Below, in pieces: positions 24,208 to 32,510 of a stretch of 64,000 nt of DNA. This stretch comes from Methanomassiliicoccus sp. (lineage in GTDB: Archaea; Thermoplasmatota; Thermoplasmata; Methanomassiliicoccales; Methanomassiliicoccaceae). The translations under genes and the position numbers were made by a program. Position 1 is the stretch's first letter, and each line of letters begins with the position of its first letter. The notes below the pieces were generated by a model, which was not told where the DNA came from, did not search any database, and saw only the letters and a list, made by a program, of their open reading frames with translations. Location of the stretch: positions 124,001 to 188,000 of the forward strand of contig JAAYAX010000004.1 of the NCBI GenBank assembly GCA_012719175.1. The letters are read 5' to 3'.

Positions 24208-24495
24208 TCAGGCCCCCATCGTCCCGCCGAGCTCCTCCACGAGCCTCCGCTTCCCATCCTTGTCCAGCGTGATGCCCATGAGCAGGTCCGCCCCGCGCAT
24301 TATGCCGATGATGGACCGTCCGTCCGGGAGGTGCGTGAAGCCGAGGACCTTGTCGCAGCTGAGGCTTCCGCAGGAGCAGGGTACGATCGTCTCCTTGACC
24401 CCCTCGCCCTTGAGGACCTCCGCGAGGATGTCCTGGATCCTGAGCACGTCCCCCGGCCCGGTGATCGGGATCATAAGGACCTTGACGTTGGCCAT
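24208..24495 (-). CDS. Hypothetical 95-aa protein
   Basis: Contains IPITGPGDVLRIQDILAEVL and a CSCGSLSCD cysteine cluster that may bind metal. Stop at 24208, start overlapping the preceding gene by 1 nt (24495). Third gene of a three-gene minus-strand set beginning at 25098. No family recognised. Confidence 0.6.
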   Translation of the reverse strand: MANVKVLMIPITGPGDVLRIQDILAEVLKGEGVKETIVPCSCGSLSCDKVLGFTHLPDGRSIIGIMRGADLLMGITLDKDGKRRLVEELGGTMGA

Positions 24496-24779
24496 CAGCG
24501 ATCACTCTCCATGACGGCCACGAGCCTCTCTGCCGGTGCCATCGGAGCGGAGGCGGCCTCCACCAGGTAGGACATCAGGTCCGCCAGGTGCTGCACGCCG
24601 TCCAGCGCTTCGGCCAGGCCGTTCTCCACGAGCTTCCGGACCTTCTGCACGTCCACACCCTCGGAGGCGAAGCAGGCGGCGCTCTCGGCGTAGCCCATGG
24701 CTTTATTGAGGCACATCCTCGCGGTGTCGGCGTGCCCGGCCGCGAGCTTCATGTAGTCCTCGAAGTACCGGGGGTCCAT
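24495..24779 (-). CDS. Hypothetical 94-aa helical protein
   Basis: Helical, Ala-rich protein reading YFEDYMKLAAGHADTARMCL and VRKLVENGLAEALDGVQHL. No membrane segment or motif recognised. It lies 1 nt downstream of the gene at 24781 and overlaps the next gene by 1 nt, so it is co-translated with both. Confidence 0.6.
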   Translation of the reverse strand: MDPRYFEDYMKLAAGHADTARMCLNKAMGYAESAACFASEGVDVQKVRKLVENGLAEALDGVQHLADLMSYLVEAASAPMAPAERLVAVMESDR

Positions 24780-24780
24780 A

Positions 24781-25098
24781 TCAAGCGCCCCCGTTGGCGG
24801 CGTAGGCAGCGGCAGCCTTGGCCGCGTCGATCCTGCGCTTCGTGCCCTCCTCGTCGAGGAAGTCCACGTAGGCGTACCATCCGATCTCCTTGGTGCTGCC
24901 GACCTTCTCTATCTTGTCGAGCGGCCTCGATGTCGGTGCGTCCAGCGTGATGCTGACGTCCACGCCCATCGCCCGGAGCATCGTCACGTGCGAGTCCAGC
25001 TCGTCCAGCTTGGCGTTCACTATCTTGGCCTGCTCGGCCGTCCTCTGCCGCTCCTGCTCCTCCAGGAGCGCGTCGATCTGTGCGGTGTTGTCTACCAT
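24781..25098 (-). CDS. Hypothetical 105-aa coiled-coil protein
   Basis: From ATG 25098 the N-terminal half is coiled-coil (DALLEEQERQRTAEQAKIVN), followed by VDVSITLDAPTS and a C-terminal WYAYVDFLDEEGTKRRID. The coding appearance is good from this ATG; a longer frame upstream is not convincing. First gene of the three-gene set, divergent from the winged-helix gene at 25367. Confidence 0.6.
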   Translation of the reverse strand: MVDNTAQIDALLEEQERQRTAEQAKIVNAKLDELDSHVTMLRAMGVDVSITLDAPTSRPLDKIEKVGSTKEIGWYAYVDFLDEEGTKRRIDAAKAAAAYAANGGA

Positions 25099-25245
25099 TC
25101 GCCCACTTCCCTTGGTGCCGGGGGAGCGCAGTAGTGTATCCAGTGGGCTAGAGAACAGGGCGCTCCCCCTGGCTTTTGTCGAGAGCTTTCGCTCATGGGT
25201 TGCTTCTCTGCCCCACCACGGTCCGGATGGACCGGGATACACTGG

Positions 25246-25322
25246 TGCTTTCGGTCTTGCCGAATGCAGAATGGTGATAGCCTGGGTGAATATTAATGCT
25301 TTCGGCTTTGTAGAATGCAGAA
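25246..25322. repeat. Two 26-bp direct repeats upstream of winged-helix gene
   Basis: Copies at 25246-25271 and 25297-25322 share TGCTTTCGG and GAATGCAGAA ends with a few changes between. They are 51 bp apart, about five helical turns. CCGAAA after the second copy is complementary to TTTCGG. Placed just before the gene at 25367, they are probable binding sites of its product (inference). Confidence 0.55.
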
Positions 25323-25366
25323 CACCGAAACTAAATTATAATATTCTACATAAATATACATGCTTG

Positions 25367-25657
25367 ATGGCTTCTGCAGTGTACAAAGCACAACTCATGG
25401 AGGAGAGGCTATCAATTGCTGTTCTTTTAACCCTGGCAGAGGAGAAAGAGCCTATTGTCAAAGGTGTTCTCGCAAGTAAAATCGCGAGGAGCGCCGGAAC
25501 GGTGATCGACCGAGTTAATGAGCTATTGGAGGCAGGCCTTGTCACTGAGTCCAAAGAGGAGACTCGCCCCTTCCGTAAGTTTGTTGAGCTCACCCCCCGG
25601 GGCCGCACCGTTGCTGAGCACCTTGCGGCCATCGAGGAGATCTTGGAGGAGAAATAA
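25367..25657 (+). CDS. Winged-helix regulator of the TcmP module
   Basis: A 96-aa protein with VKGVLASKIARSAGTVIDRV (recognition helix region), NELLEAGLVTESKEE and FVELTPRGRTVAEHL (wing), the layout of MarR/ArsR-type winged helices. ATG 25367 sits after an AT-rich TATA region (CTAAATTATAATATTC). Its stop overlaps the TcmP ATG by 1 nt (TAATG), so the two are co-translated. It probably controls this module. Confidence 0.8.
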   Translation: MASAVYKAQLMEERLSIAVLLTLAEEKEPIVKGVLASKIARSAGTVIDRVNELLEAGLVTESKEETRPFRKFVELTPRGRTVAEHLAAIEEILEEK

Positions 25658-26547
25658 TGGCAAGACCCAAGATAAAAAGAAATGAATTGTTTGCGCGGGT
25701 CAGGGCCAGGCGGGAAGGTATCCTAGCACAAGAAATCACGCCAGATGGACGTTTGTTGCCTGCTCGTACAATAGAACAATATGGGGAACAAAAATTAACC
25801 TATCTTAGAAAATACCTCTGGATATATAGTGCCATCATTTCAAATCATTTTGATAAAATGTGGTACTTAGAAACCTGTTCCGGTCCAGGGGTGAACCAGA
25901 TAAAAAACTCCGAACGGAGGGTTCTCGGGACCCCAATGTTGGCTTTAACGAACGAGCCTAATTTCACCGGCTATAGGTTCGTTGAGCTGAACCTAGATTT
26001 AAAAAACGCACTCGATGCACGTATCGCCCATTACTGTCCGGGAGTAGATGCAAAAGTGGAACATGGGGACTGTAATCTTGCATTCGAGAGAGCGCTGGCC
26101 GACATAGGCCATAATGATCATTTCCTGGCCTTTATGGATCCAGAGGGTTTGGAGCTCAAGTGGGACAGGACCGTCGCCTTAGCTGGCCGTTTCCCTCATT
26201 CAGAGCTATACATAAATTTCACTTACCATATGGCCATCCAGCGTCTGATCACTACGCCAAGCTGTGAACAGACTGTTACTGAATATATGGGTTCTGACAA
26301 GTGGATAGCCATTAGAGATCAATATGTCAGTGGAAAGATCAATCACAATCAGTTTAGGCAGGGCATGCTGAACCTTTATCTTGATGGATTGCGAAACCTT
26401 GGTTATTCTCTGACAACGGTTTCGGATGTAATCAGGGGGGCCAATCATCAACCACTCTACTATCTCATTCACGCTACCAAGGCCGAGGTAGCTCAGGATA
26501 CGATGAAGGACGTTATGAGGGTCAAAAAGCAACAGACGTTATTCTGA
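25657..26547 (+). CDS. tcmP: Three-Cys-motif partner protein TcmP
   Basis: A 296-aa protein of the TcmP family. It carries YGEQKLTYLRKYLWIYSAII, then YLETCSGPGVN, GTPMLAL, FVELN, VEHGDCN and FLAFMDPEGLELKW, an arrangement resembling a Rossmann-like methyltransferase fold. Family knowledge: it usually neighbours a protein with three conserved cysteines such as a radical-SAM or Gp37/Gp68-type protein. Here the partner is the convergent gene at 26548-27597. The gene is AT-rich relative to its surroundings, suggesting recent transfer. Biochemical role unknown. Confidence 0.85.
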   Translation: MARPKIKRNELFARVRARREGILAQEITPDGRLLPARTIEQYGEQKLTYLRKYLWIYSAIISNHFDKMWYLETCSGPGVNQIKNSERRVLGTPMLALTNEPNFTGYRFVELNLDLKNALDARIAHYCPGVDAKVEHGDCNLAFERALADIGHNDHFLAFMDPEGLELKWDRTVALAGRFPHSELYINFTYHMAIQRLITTPSCEQTVTEYMGSDKWIAIRDQYVSGKINHNQFRQGMLNLYLDGLRNLGYSLTTVSDVIRGANHQPLYYLIHATKAEVAQDTMKDVMRVKKQQTLF

Positions 26548-27597
26548 TCATAACGTGCAGTTGCACTTGATCTCCTTGTAGTCCAGGCCGACCCTTTCCC
26601 ACATGTCCACAGTCTCCTTGCATAAGGCTACGTTGGAATAACCGTGGTCCTTCTTCAGCTTCCTGATCATGAACTTATACATGTCGACCCTGGTCTCGGT
26701 CGCGATCTTCCGGCCCCAGTTGGACTTCTCCTCCAGGAACGGGACCCAGGACTTGTCGCGTGAGTTATTGATCGTGCTTTGAAGCCCTCTCAGCGATCCC
26801 ATGGTGATACGGGACGGCACGAACCGGTCGAAGATCAGGTCCAGCAGAGCACCGTACTCCTTCTTCCAGCCCTCGATAGGGACCATTGGATCTATCCGCG
26901 CCCGGACCTCGAAGCCCGCGTCGGCGAGCTTACCGGCCGCTTCTATGCGGTCCTGTACCGCCGGGGCCTTCTCCCACTGCTCCGCGACCTTCTCCGCGTT
27001 CAGGCTGAAGCTTACGATCGCCTGCTCCTTGTTAGGTACCTTGAGCAGATTGTCCACCCTGTTGGACTTGGTGACGAAAAGGACCTTGTGCAGGTCCTGC
27101 TTGGCCATCAGGTCCATGATGAAGGTCGAGAACGGATGATCGCTGTTCTCCATGATCATTGAGTCCGAGAGCTCGCCGGCGTTGAGCAGTTCGGGCCGGA
27201 CCCCATCGCCATCGATGAACGCCTCAACATTGTTCTTGATCCTGATGTAGTTCTTCGGCATGGGCTTGGTCTTGTACTCAAGGAAACGAAATGTTCCTTG
27301 CAGGTAGCACCATGCGCAGCTGTAAGGGCAACCGGTAGCCCACTTCAGCTCAAGGAAGTGGGGGCAGACAACATCCGTCGGTTCTTTAGGCAGAGGGGTC
27401 TTATCAAAACGGGTGATGATGGAACCATCGCCTACCCTGGCGACCATGCGTTCTTTGGATCCATCTAATTTTTCATATTCCTCTGTCTTGACCTTCAAAT
27501 CGCTGACCGTCCTCGAAGGTGTGTGTACAGCACCGTCCGATAAAGGTTTTGCTGGATATAATGTCTGCTGAGTAATCATTAGTGCATCACCATTCAT
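26548..27597 (-). CDS. Radical-SAM protein, spore photoproduct lyase-like
   Basis: A 349-aa protein with the radical-SAM cluster motif CPYSCAWC (C90, C94, C97) and VVCPHFLELKW before it, as in SplB/SPL-family proteins. Further blocks are VLFVTKSNRVDNLL, IVSFSLNAEKVAEQWE and ARIDPMVPIEGWKKEY. The C-terminus ends CNCTL, an extra cysteine pair. It probably uses a 4Fe-4S cluster and SAM to repair or modify nucleic acid. Its stop abuts the TcmP stop with no gap. A TATA-like box (TTTTATATTAAAA) about 23 nt upstream of ATG 27597 suggests a leaderless message. Confidence 0.85.
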   Translation of the reverse strand: MNGDALMITQQTLYPAKPLSDGAVHTPSRTVSDLKVKTEEYEKLDGSKERMVARVGDGSIITRFDKTPLPKEPTDVVCPHFLELKWATGCPYSCAWCYLQGTFRFLEYKTKPMPKNYIRIKNNVEAFIDGDGVRPELLNAGELSDSMIMENSDHPFSTFIMDLMAKQDLHKVLFVTKSNRVDNLLKVPNKEQAIVSFSLNAEKVAEQWEKAPAVQDRIEAAGKLADAGFEVRARIDPMVPIEGWKKEYGALLDLIFDRFVPSRITMGSLRGLQSTINNSRDKSWVPFLEEKSNWGRKIATETRVDMYKFMIRKLKKDHGYSNVALCKETVDMWERVGLDYKEIKCNCTL

Positions 27598-27719
27598 TGT
27601 GATATTACTGGCATTTTAATATAAAAGAAATCCAGAGGGTGTTGTGAAAGTGCCTTATTATTATAGTTAATAATTCATGATAACTGGTTTGTCGTTTTTT
27701 CGATATTAAAACCGATAGT

Positions 27720-27730
27720 AAGTATAAATC
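27720..27730 (+). promoter_or_regulatory. TATA box for zinc-ribbon gene
   Basis: AGTATAAATCC centred about 29 nt before ATG 27755 gives a leaderless promoter. Confidence 0.5.
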
Positions 27731-27754
27731 CTCTACCAGTGCATATATCCGACA

Positions 27755-28054
27755 ATGCCCAAGGAATGCCCTCAATGCCACATCATCATTGGCATCCTGC
27801 AGCAGGAGGTCCAGGGACAGAATGTCCGCTGCCCCCTCTGCAATAGACGCTACGTCAAGGGCTGGCAGTGGGTCTTCGATAATGAGGGCTTCCCGGTCAA
27901 TGAGGTATGGCGGGAGAGCGACCGGCCGACCTACTGCACGAAATGCAACTGGGCTGGCCCAATGCGGTTGACCACGTACCTTGAGGGTGATTGCTTCCCC
28001 CACCGGTGCCAGAAGTGTGGGGCTGTTGTAGCGAACAGGAAGGGCGAGGAGTAG
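27755..28054 (+). CDS. Zinc-ribbon protein (99 aa)
   Basis: Four CxxC pairs: CPQCH, CPLCNRRY, CTKCNWAG and CQKCGAVV, enough for two zinc ribbons. Short strands and Trp-rich segments between them (KGWQWVFDNEGFPV). No family recognised. Divergent from the radical-SAM gene across 157 nt with its own TATA box, so a possible nucleic-acid-binding partner of the module. Confidence 0.7.
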   Translation: MPKECPQCHIIIGILQQEVQGQNVRCPLCNRRYVKGWQWVFDNEGFPVNEVWRESDRPTYCTKCNWAGPMRLTTYLEGDCFPHRCQKCGAVVANRKGEE

Positions 28055-28176
28055 GAATTTGGCTTATATGAAATCGTTATAGATATAAGCGTGGTCGCGC
28101 TAAGAAGCGATTGACCTAATGACGTTCTGCCACTAAGGTGCGACGTTTGATCCAAGGAGAAAATGTGTCGACATTC

Positions 28177-29166
28177 TTACTCCGTAACGATGTCAACGTT
28201 CTTCTGCTGCCTGTCATGGATTCCCTGGTTAATCGGCATCGTTTTTACGTAAGCCTTTCCAAGGTTGTTCTCGATGATTTTCACGACTGGTGAGAAGTTG
28301 AATGTATGCATTGTCGCGTGAAACGTCGATAGGACCGCATCTTGGAAGTCCTGATCAGACTCAAGCTCATCGACCTTTAACCCATAAGAACGGACAGTAG
28401 CGCAATCCAGCGGCCGCCCATGGCTGAGCATCGCATTATGATCTGATAGCTTTTCGGCGATTGCCATCCCCTTTTCTGTGGCATCCTGTTCACCTTTGAA
28501 CATGTAGTTGGTTAGCCACTGGGAAACGAGCACCTTGGACAAGGTGATAGCGTTGGTACATTCTATCAAGAACGATGGACCATATTGGCTGAGCATGGGT
28601 AGCCATGAAGTGAGCTTCTGCGGATCCTTACACTCTTCCTGCGCCCTTTTAAACTGGTCAAGGACAGCGACCGCTGGGACCATCTTAACTCCCAAAGGAG
28701 TCATTATGGTGAACTGCGGGTCCACTGGCCCAAGCACGGAGTGCTTGCCCATGATGACCCTGTCTGAGGAGCAAGCAATCATGGTTGCCGCTGACATGGC
28801 GGCCTGAGGTACTACCACCCTTACATCGGAGAATTTTGCTCTTATATACTTCACCAAAGCCTCGGCTGCCGTTGGGCTCCCGCCGGGACTGTGAATGACC
28901 AGGTCGAGCCCCTTAGAGTAGTCGAGGTCGTGGATCGCCTCCATGAAGCCATGGATATCTTCATTGTTCACCATTGTCAACCCAGGGTTGAGGCCCTCAG
29001 TAGGGACAGTCCACCTACTTGAGTAAAGGATGGTATTCCTACCTGATACTTCGCTCATCCTGGCCAGGTACTTCCTCCTGATGTTGTCCAGGGAATGAGG
29101 CCCGTCGGTTGCAAGTCCTATCTTAATCTCTTTTAGAATGTCTCCCCAAGATGGCGCTTTTACCAC
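28177..29166 (-). CDS. Serine dehydrogenase proteinase-like (SDH_sah/SppA-type) protease
   Basis: About 329 aa. It has the ClpP/SppA-type motifs HSPGGSPTAAEALVKYIR and VPQAAMSAATMIACSSD, the latter carrying the likely nucleophile Ser, then SVLGPVDPQ. This matches the SDH_sah family of crotonase-fold serine proteases. No signal peptide or membrane anchor, so it is cytoplasmic. GTG 29166 overlaps the upstream small gene stop by 1 nt (TAGTG); a TTG 29193 start is less likely. Target unknown; cargo of the provirus. Confidence 0.85.
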   Translation of the reverse strand: MVKAPSWGDILKEIKIGLATDGPHSLDNIRRKYLARMSEVSGRNTILYSSRWTVPTEGLNPGLTMVNNEDIHGFMEAIHDLDYSKGLDLVIHSPGGSPTAAEALVKYIRAKFSDVRVVVPQAAMSAATMIACSSDRVIMGKHSVLGPVDPQFTIMTPLGVKMVPAVAVLDQFKRAQEECKDPQKLTSWLPMLSQYGPSFLIECTNAITLSKVLVSQWLTNYMFKGEQDATEKGMAIAEKLSDHNAMLSHGRPLDCATVRSYGLKVDELESDQDFQDAVLSTFHATMHTFNFSPVVKIIENNLGKAYVKTMPINQGIHDRQQKNVDIVTE

Positions 29167-29339
29167 TATCCCGACCGGTCGGAGGCAATACAATACTGGA
29201 TCGGTTTCATCGCGAGTTCATAAGGAACAATCTGATCCATGACCTCCTGGGCGTCGCGATAGATTTTCATGATAGCCTCTATACCGGCATCACTCATTGC
29301 TTCTCTCTCCAACTCCTCCGAGGTCTTCTCATCTACCAT
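29166..29339 (-). CDS. 57-aa protein coupled to the protease
   Basis: The frame starts MVDEKTSEELEREAMSDAGI and continues IYRDAQEVMDQIVPYELAM. GGGGA lies 7 nt before ATG 29339 (ATG 29345 also in frame). The stop overlaps the protease GTG by 1 nt, so the two proteins are made together; a small protein coupled to a protease could be an adaptor, inhibitor or substrate (inference). Confidence 0.6.
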   Translation of the reverse strand: MVDEKTSEELEREAMSDAGIEAIMKIYRDAQEVMDQIVPYELAMKPIQYCIASDRSG

Positions 29340-29437
29340 TGCCATTCCCCGATATGATAAATGATAAACCGAGATAGTTATAACAATATCGCTTCCTTTC
29401 CGTTATTCTATATGGTCAGCCAGATTATTTACGATGC

Positions 29438-29752
29438 TCACTCCATCCGCAAAACCTGCTCAAAGCACACCCGGTGCACGTACCCGTACCGTAGCCCCCA
29501 GGCCTTGCTCCGGAGGAAGAGCTCGTAGCTTACGGTGAGAACGTCCAGGGGCTCCCCGCACAGCTCGCACTGCGTGACGTGCCCGAGATCATAACGTGAA
29601 GGGCCGTCGTACTCCAGGACCTCCAGGCCGCTATCCTTCAGCGCCATCTGCAGGTGCATGACGTTGTACAAGCGGTCCTGGGCGAGGCGCAGGACCTCGA
29701 CCTCCTCCCGCAGGTCCTCGATCTGCCGGTGGATCGGGATCACCTTGCTCAT
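29438..29752 (-). CDS. Zinc-site 104-aa protein
   Basis: ATG 29752 overlaps the preceding stop by 4 nt. N-terminal coiled-coil (QIEDLREEVEVLRLAQDRL), then a CELCGEP motif and HRVC near the end that could bind one zinc. No family recognised. Second gene of a two-gene minus-strand unit. Confidence 0.6.
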   Translation of the reverse strand: MSKVIPIHRQIEDLREEVEVLRLAQDRLYNVMHLQMALKDSGLEVLEYDGPSRYDLGHVTQCELCGEPLDVLTVSYELFLRSKAWGLRYGYVHRVCFEQVLRME

Positions 29753-29979
29753 CGCCGGCACGCTCCGCAGCTCTTGCACCACTCCCTCATCGGCAGCACC
29801 GACGGCAGCCCCAGGTCGTAGGATATCTCCGCGCTCGTGCTCGTCTCTACGGTATCCAGCGCCGCCTCGATGATGTATATGGCGGGGCACTCCTCGCGAT
29901 GATCATCACCTACCTCGTGCTCTATACGATCTCTCAGCGTACGAAGATACTTCTCCAAGCGAATTGCCTCCTGGTTCAC
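29749..29979 (-). CDS. 76-aa protein with C-terminal Cys cluster
   Basis: GTG 29979 follows a GAGG-rich stretch. Charged helical start (NQEAIRLEKYLRTLRDRIEH) and an ending CKSCGACRR that may coordinate zinc. Overlaps the next gene by 4 nt. No family recognised. Confidence 0.55.
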   Translation of the reverse strand: MNQEAIRLEKYLRTLRDRIEHEVGDDHREECPAIYIIEAALDTVETSTSAEISYDLGLPSVLPMREWCKSCGACRR

Positions 29980-30167
29980 TCCTCTTCCTCGAGGACGCTC
30001 ATCGCAAGCTTCCCTTCATAAGCGGAACGGGGGGAGGTGCCCGAACATCGAATATATATCGGGCAGAAAATAGAGCAAAAATCGATATTTTGCCTGGCTT
30101 TCGCGTTTTTCCCGGGACGTGGATCCGCAGCGAGAGGCCAAAAAGTAAACTGAAAGTAAGCATAGCA

Positions 30168-30176
30168 TCCTTTTTA
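30168..30176 (+). promoter_or_regulatory. TATA-like box for methyltransferase gene
   Basis: CCTTTTTAG lies about 33 nt before ATG 30205, the only candidate box in the 225-nt gap upstream of the gene. Confidence 0.35.
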
Positions 30177-30204
30177 GATTCGTACAAACTTACTGCGCGC
30201 AGAC

Positions 30205-31854
30205 ATGGCCGACGATCCTAAGGAAAATTTTCTGTATTATGGGGATAACCTGGACATCCTCCGCCGTTATATCGAGGATGAGTCCGTAGATCTCGTTTAT
30301 CTCGATCCGCCGTTCAAGAGCCAGCAAGATTATAATGTCCTGTTCGCCGAGAGGAACGGTGAGCAGGCCGCTGCTCAGATCAAGGCGTTCGAGGACACGT
30401 GGCGATGGGATCGTTCCGCCGCTGAGGCCTACGAGAGCGTTGTTCTCCTTGGAGGCAAGGTCTCCGATGCCATGTCGGCCCTATATAAATTCCTTGGACC
30501 GAGCGACATGATGGCCTACCTAGCCATGATGGCACCACGTCTGATCGAATTACAACGCGTTATAAAACGGACTGGTTGGTTATATCTTCATTGCGATCCC
30601 ACGGCAAGCCATTATCTTAAATTGCTATTGGATGCTGTTTTTGGTCCGGAAAACTTCAGAAATGAAATTGTTTGGCGCCGATCGCAACCGAAGGGTCACG
30701 CAGTCCTCAGATTCAGCAGAGCTCATGATACCATCTTATCATATGCAAAAACAAATGATGCAATTTTTTATCCTCAATATAAAGAGCACGATCCGGAGTA
30801 TGTCGAAAAATTCTATAGATTCATAGAAGAAGGTTCTGGTCGACGCTATAGATTAGATAATCTCGCAAATCCAAATAAAAATCGTCCAAACCTGACCTAT
30901 GAATTCCCACCAGGATCGGGTATTGTTCGAGTATGGCGTTGGACTGAAGAGCGTATGAAAAAGGCATGGGAGGATGGTCTAGTCGTCCAGACAAGGGAAG
31001 GCGGGGTGGTTTCCCAAAAGCGGTATCTTGACGAAATGGATGGCACACTAATTACTGATTTTTGGGACGACATAGAACACTTACATGGGTCTCATCATGA
31101 AGCGCTGGGGTACCCAACACAAAAACCTGAAGGGCTGCTCGAGCGAATAATCCAGGCTTCCACAGCCGATGATGCTTTGGTTCTAGATCCGTTCTGCGGC
31201 TGTGGGACGACCATAGCTGTGGCGGAGAAATTACACCGCCAATGGATCGGCATTGACATCACACATCTTGCGATCTCATTGATGAGACATCGCCTGGACG
31301 ATTCGTTTGGCGATCAAGCCATCTATAAGGTCATCGGTGAGCCAGTATCTTTGCCGGACGCGGAGGAACTCGCCCAGACAGACCCGTACCAGTTCCAGTG
31401 GTGGGCTCTGGGTCTGGTCGGGGCCCGTCCTGCCGAAGGGAAGAAAGGCGCCGATAAAGGCATCGATGGCCGCTTGATGTTCTTCGTTGAGAACGGTAAG
31501 CCCGAGCAGATCATCTTCTCGGTCAAGGCTGGTAATGTCACTGTCTCCCATGTGCGGGATCTTGTGGGTGTGGTGCAACGTGAGAAGGCGGCCATCGGTG
31601 TGCTCATCAGCATGCACGAGCCGACAGCACCGATGAGGGCGGAGGCCGCGTCGGCCGGTTCCTACATATCTAAGGAGCTCGGCAATCCAAGATATCCGAA
31701 GATCCAGCTACTAACGATCCAGGACCTGTTAAATGGTCGGCGGGTCGACAGTCCACACTCTGTGAGGTCTTCGGAGCGGAACACAACCTTCAAAAAGGCC
31801 CCGGTCGTCAAGAAGAAAAAGAAAGAAGACAAGAAGCAGGCGAAGTTGATGTGA
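30205..31854 (+). CDS. DNA methyltransferase fused to PD-(D/E)xK-like nuclease domain
   Basis: A 549-aa protein. Motif IV DPPF (34-37) precedes motif I DPFCGCGTT (328-336), the order of beta-class N6-A/N4-C methyltransferases; the region between holds the target recognition part. After residue 390 a second domain begins with QFQWWALGLVG, then GADKGIDG (D421) and FSVKAG (K441), matching Mrr-like PD-(D/E)xK endonuclease folds in which the SxK replaces ExK. It may be a self-contained restriction-modification enzyme. The middle (about 30540-31120) is AT-rich while both flanks are GC-rich, suggesting an exchanged recognition domain. The tail is Lys-rich. Confidence 0.82.
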   Translation: MADDPKENFLYYGDNLDILRRYIEDESVDLVYLDPPFKSQQDYNVLFAERNGEQAAAQIKAFEDTWRWDRSAAEAYESVVLLGGKVSDAMSALYKFLGPSDMMAYLAMMAPRLIELQRVIKRTGWLYLHCDPTASHYLKLLLDAVFGPENFRNEIVWRRSQPKGHAVLRFSRAHDTILSYAKTNDAIFYPQYKEHDPEYVEKFYRFIEEGSGRRYRLDNLANPNKNRPNLTYEFPPGSGIVRVWRWTEERMKKAWEDGLVVQTREGGVVSQKRYLDEMDGTLITDFWDDIEHLHGSHHEALGYPTQKPEGLLERIIQASTADDALVLDPFCGCGTTIAVAEKLHRQWIGIDITHLAISLMRHRLDDSFGDQAIYKVIGEPVSLPDAEELAQTDPYQFQWWALGLVGARPAEGKKGADKGIDGRLMFFVENGKPEQIIFSVKAGNVTVSHVRDLVGVVQREKAAIGVLISMHEPTAPMRAEAASAGSYISKELGNPRYPKIQLLTIQDLLNGRRVDSPHSVRSSERNTTFKKAPVVKKKKKEDKKQAKLM

Positions 31855-31943
31855 TGATCTGAACTTCGATTTTCGGACATCCCTAGGTTAGCTTTATCGT
31901 AGAGGATATCTCTCAATCCCCCTAACTTAGGGAGGAAAGGAAA

Positions 31944-32429
31944 ATGGCACTAAGCAAGAAGATGCTGCTGGTCATCGCCGTCATCGCGGTCGTGGCCATC
32001 ATAGCCATTGCTGCCGTCGCCTTGAGCGGCGGTAACAACAACGCATCGAACGATAACGATGATGAGAAGAGCGCCGAGAACTCAACGTTCAAGATCGTTG
32101 TGACCGATGTCGCCGACATGGGTGCCGGCGAGGCGAACCTTACGGAGATATTCTTCAACCCCTCGGATGGCAACCATTTCGTGTTCGTCAATGTGCAGAT
32201 CACCAGCAAGATATCAGAGGCCGGAACTGCTCCTGCGCTGCTCTGGTCACTGTACACGTCCGATGGGCAGATCCACTCCATAACGTTCCTGGCTGAGAAC
32301 ACTGTTCCGAGCGGCATCCAGGGTGGTGCCACCGTGAACTTCGTCCTGCCGTTCGAGGTAGTGAACAACACCACGCCGACGAAGCTCGTATACAGCGGGG
32401 CCACCACGCTCGAGGTCGACCTGACTTAA
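31944..32429 (+). CDS. Membrane-anchored DUF4352-like surface protein
   Basis: A 161-aa protein with an N-terminal membrane segment (KKMLLVIAVIAVVAIIAIAA), a flexible Asn/Asp-rich linker and an extracellular beta-sandwich: HFVFVNVQITSK then a GATVNFVLPFEV strand, as in DUF4352/TelA-type domains. GGAGGAAAGGAAA before ATG 31944 is a strong ribosome site. It probably sits on the outer face of the cell membrane; a superinfection-exclusion role of a provirus is possible but unproven. Confidence 0.7.
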   Translation: MALSKKMLLVIAVIAVVAIIAIAAVALSGGNNNASNDNDDEKSAENSTFKIVVTDVADMGAGEANLTEIFFNPSDGNHFVFVNVQITSKISEAGTAPALLWSLYTSDGQIHSITFLAENTVPSGIQGGATVNFVLPFEVVNNTTPTKLVYSGATTLEVDLT

Positions 32430-32443
32430 GTTTAACTTAAGTC
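32423..32443. terminator. Inverted repeat GACTTAAG-TTTAA-CTTAAGTC
   Basis: Perfect 8-bp stem with a 5-nt loop overlapping the stop codon of the gene at 31944, followed by CCCCTTCCCTTTTATT. A likely transcription terminator. Confidence 0.55.
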
Positions 32444-32510
32444 CCCTTCCCTTTTATTATTTGTAGATTATTCATAATGGCTAAGATTAAAAAAATGTGG
32501 ATGAATAAAC

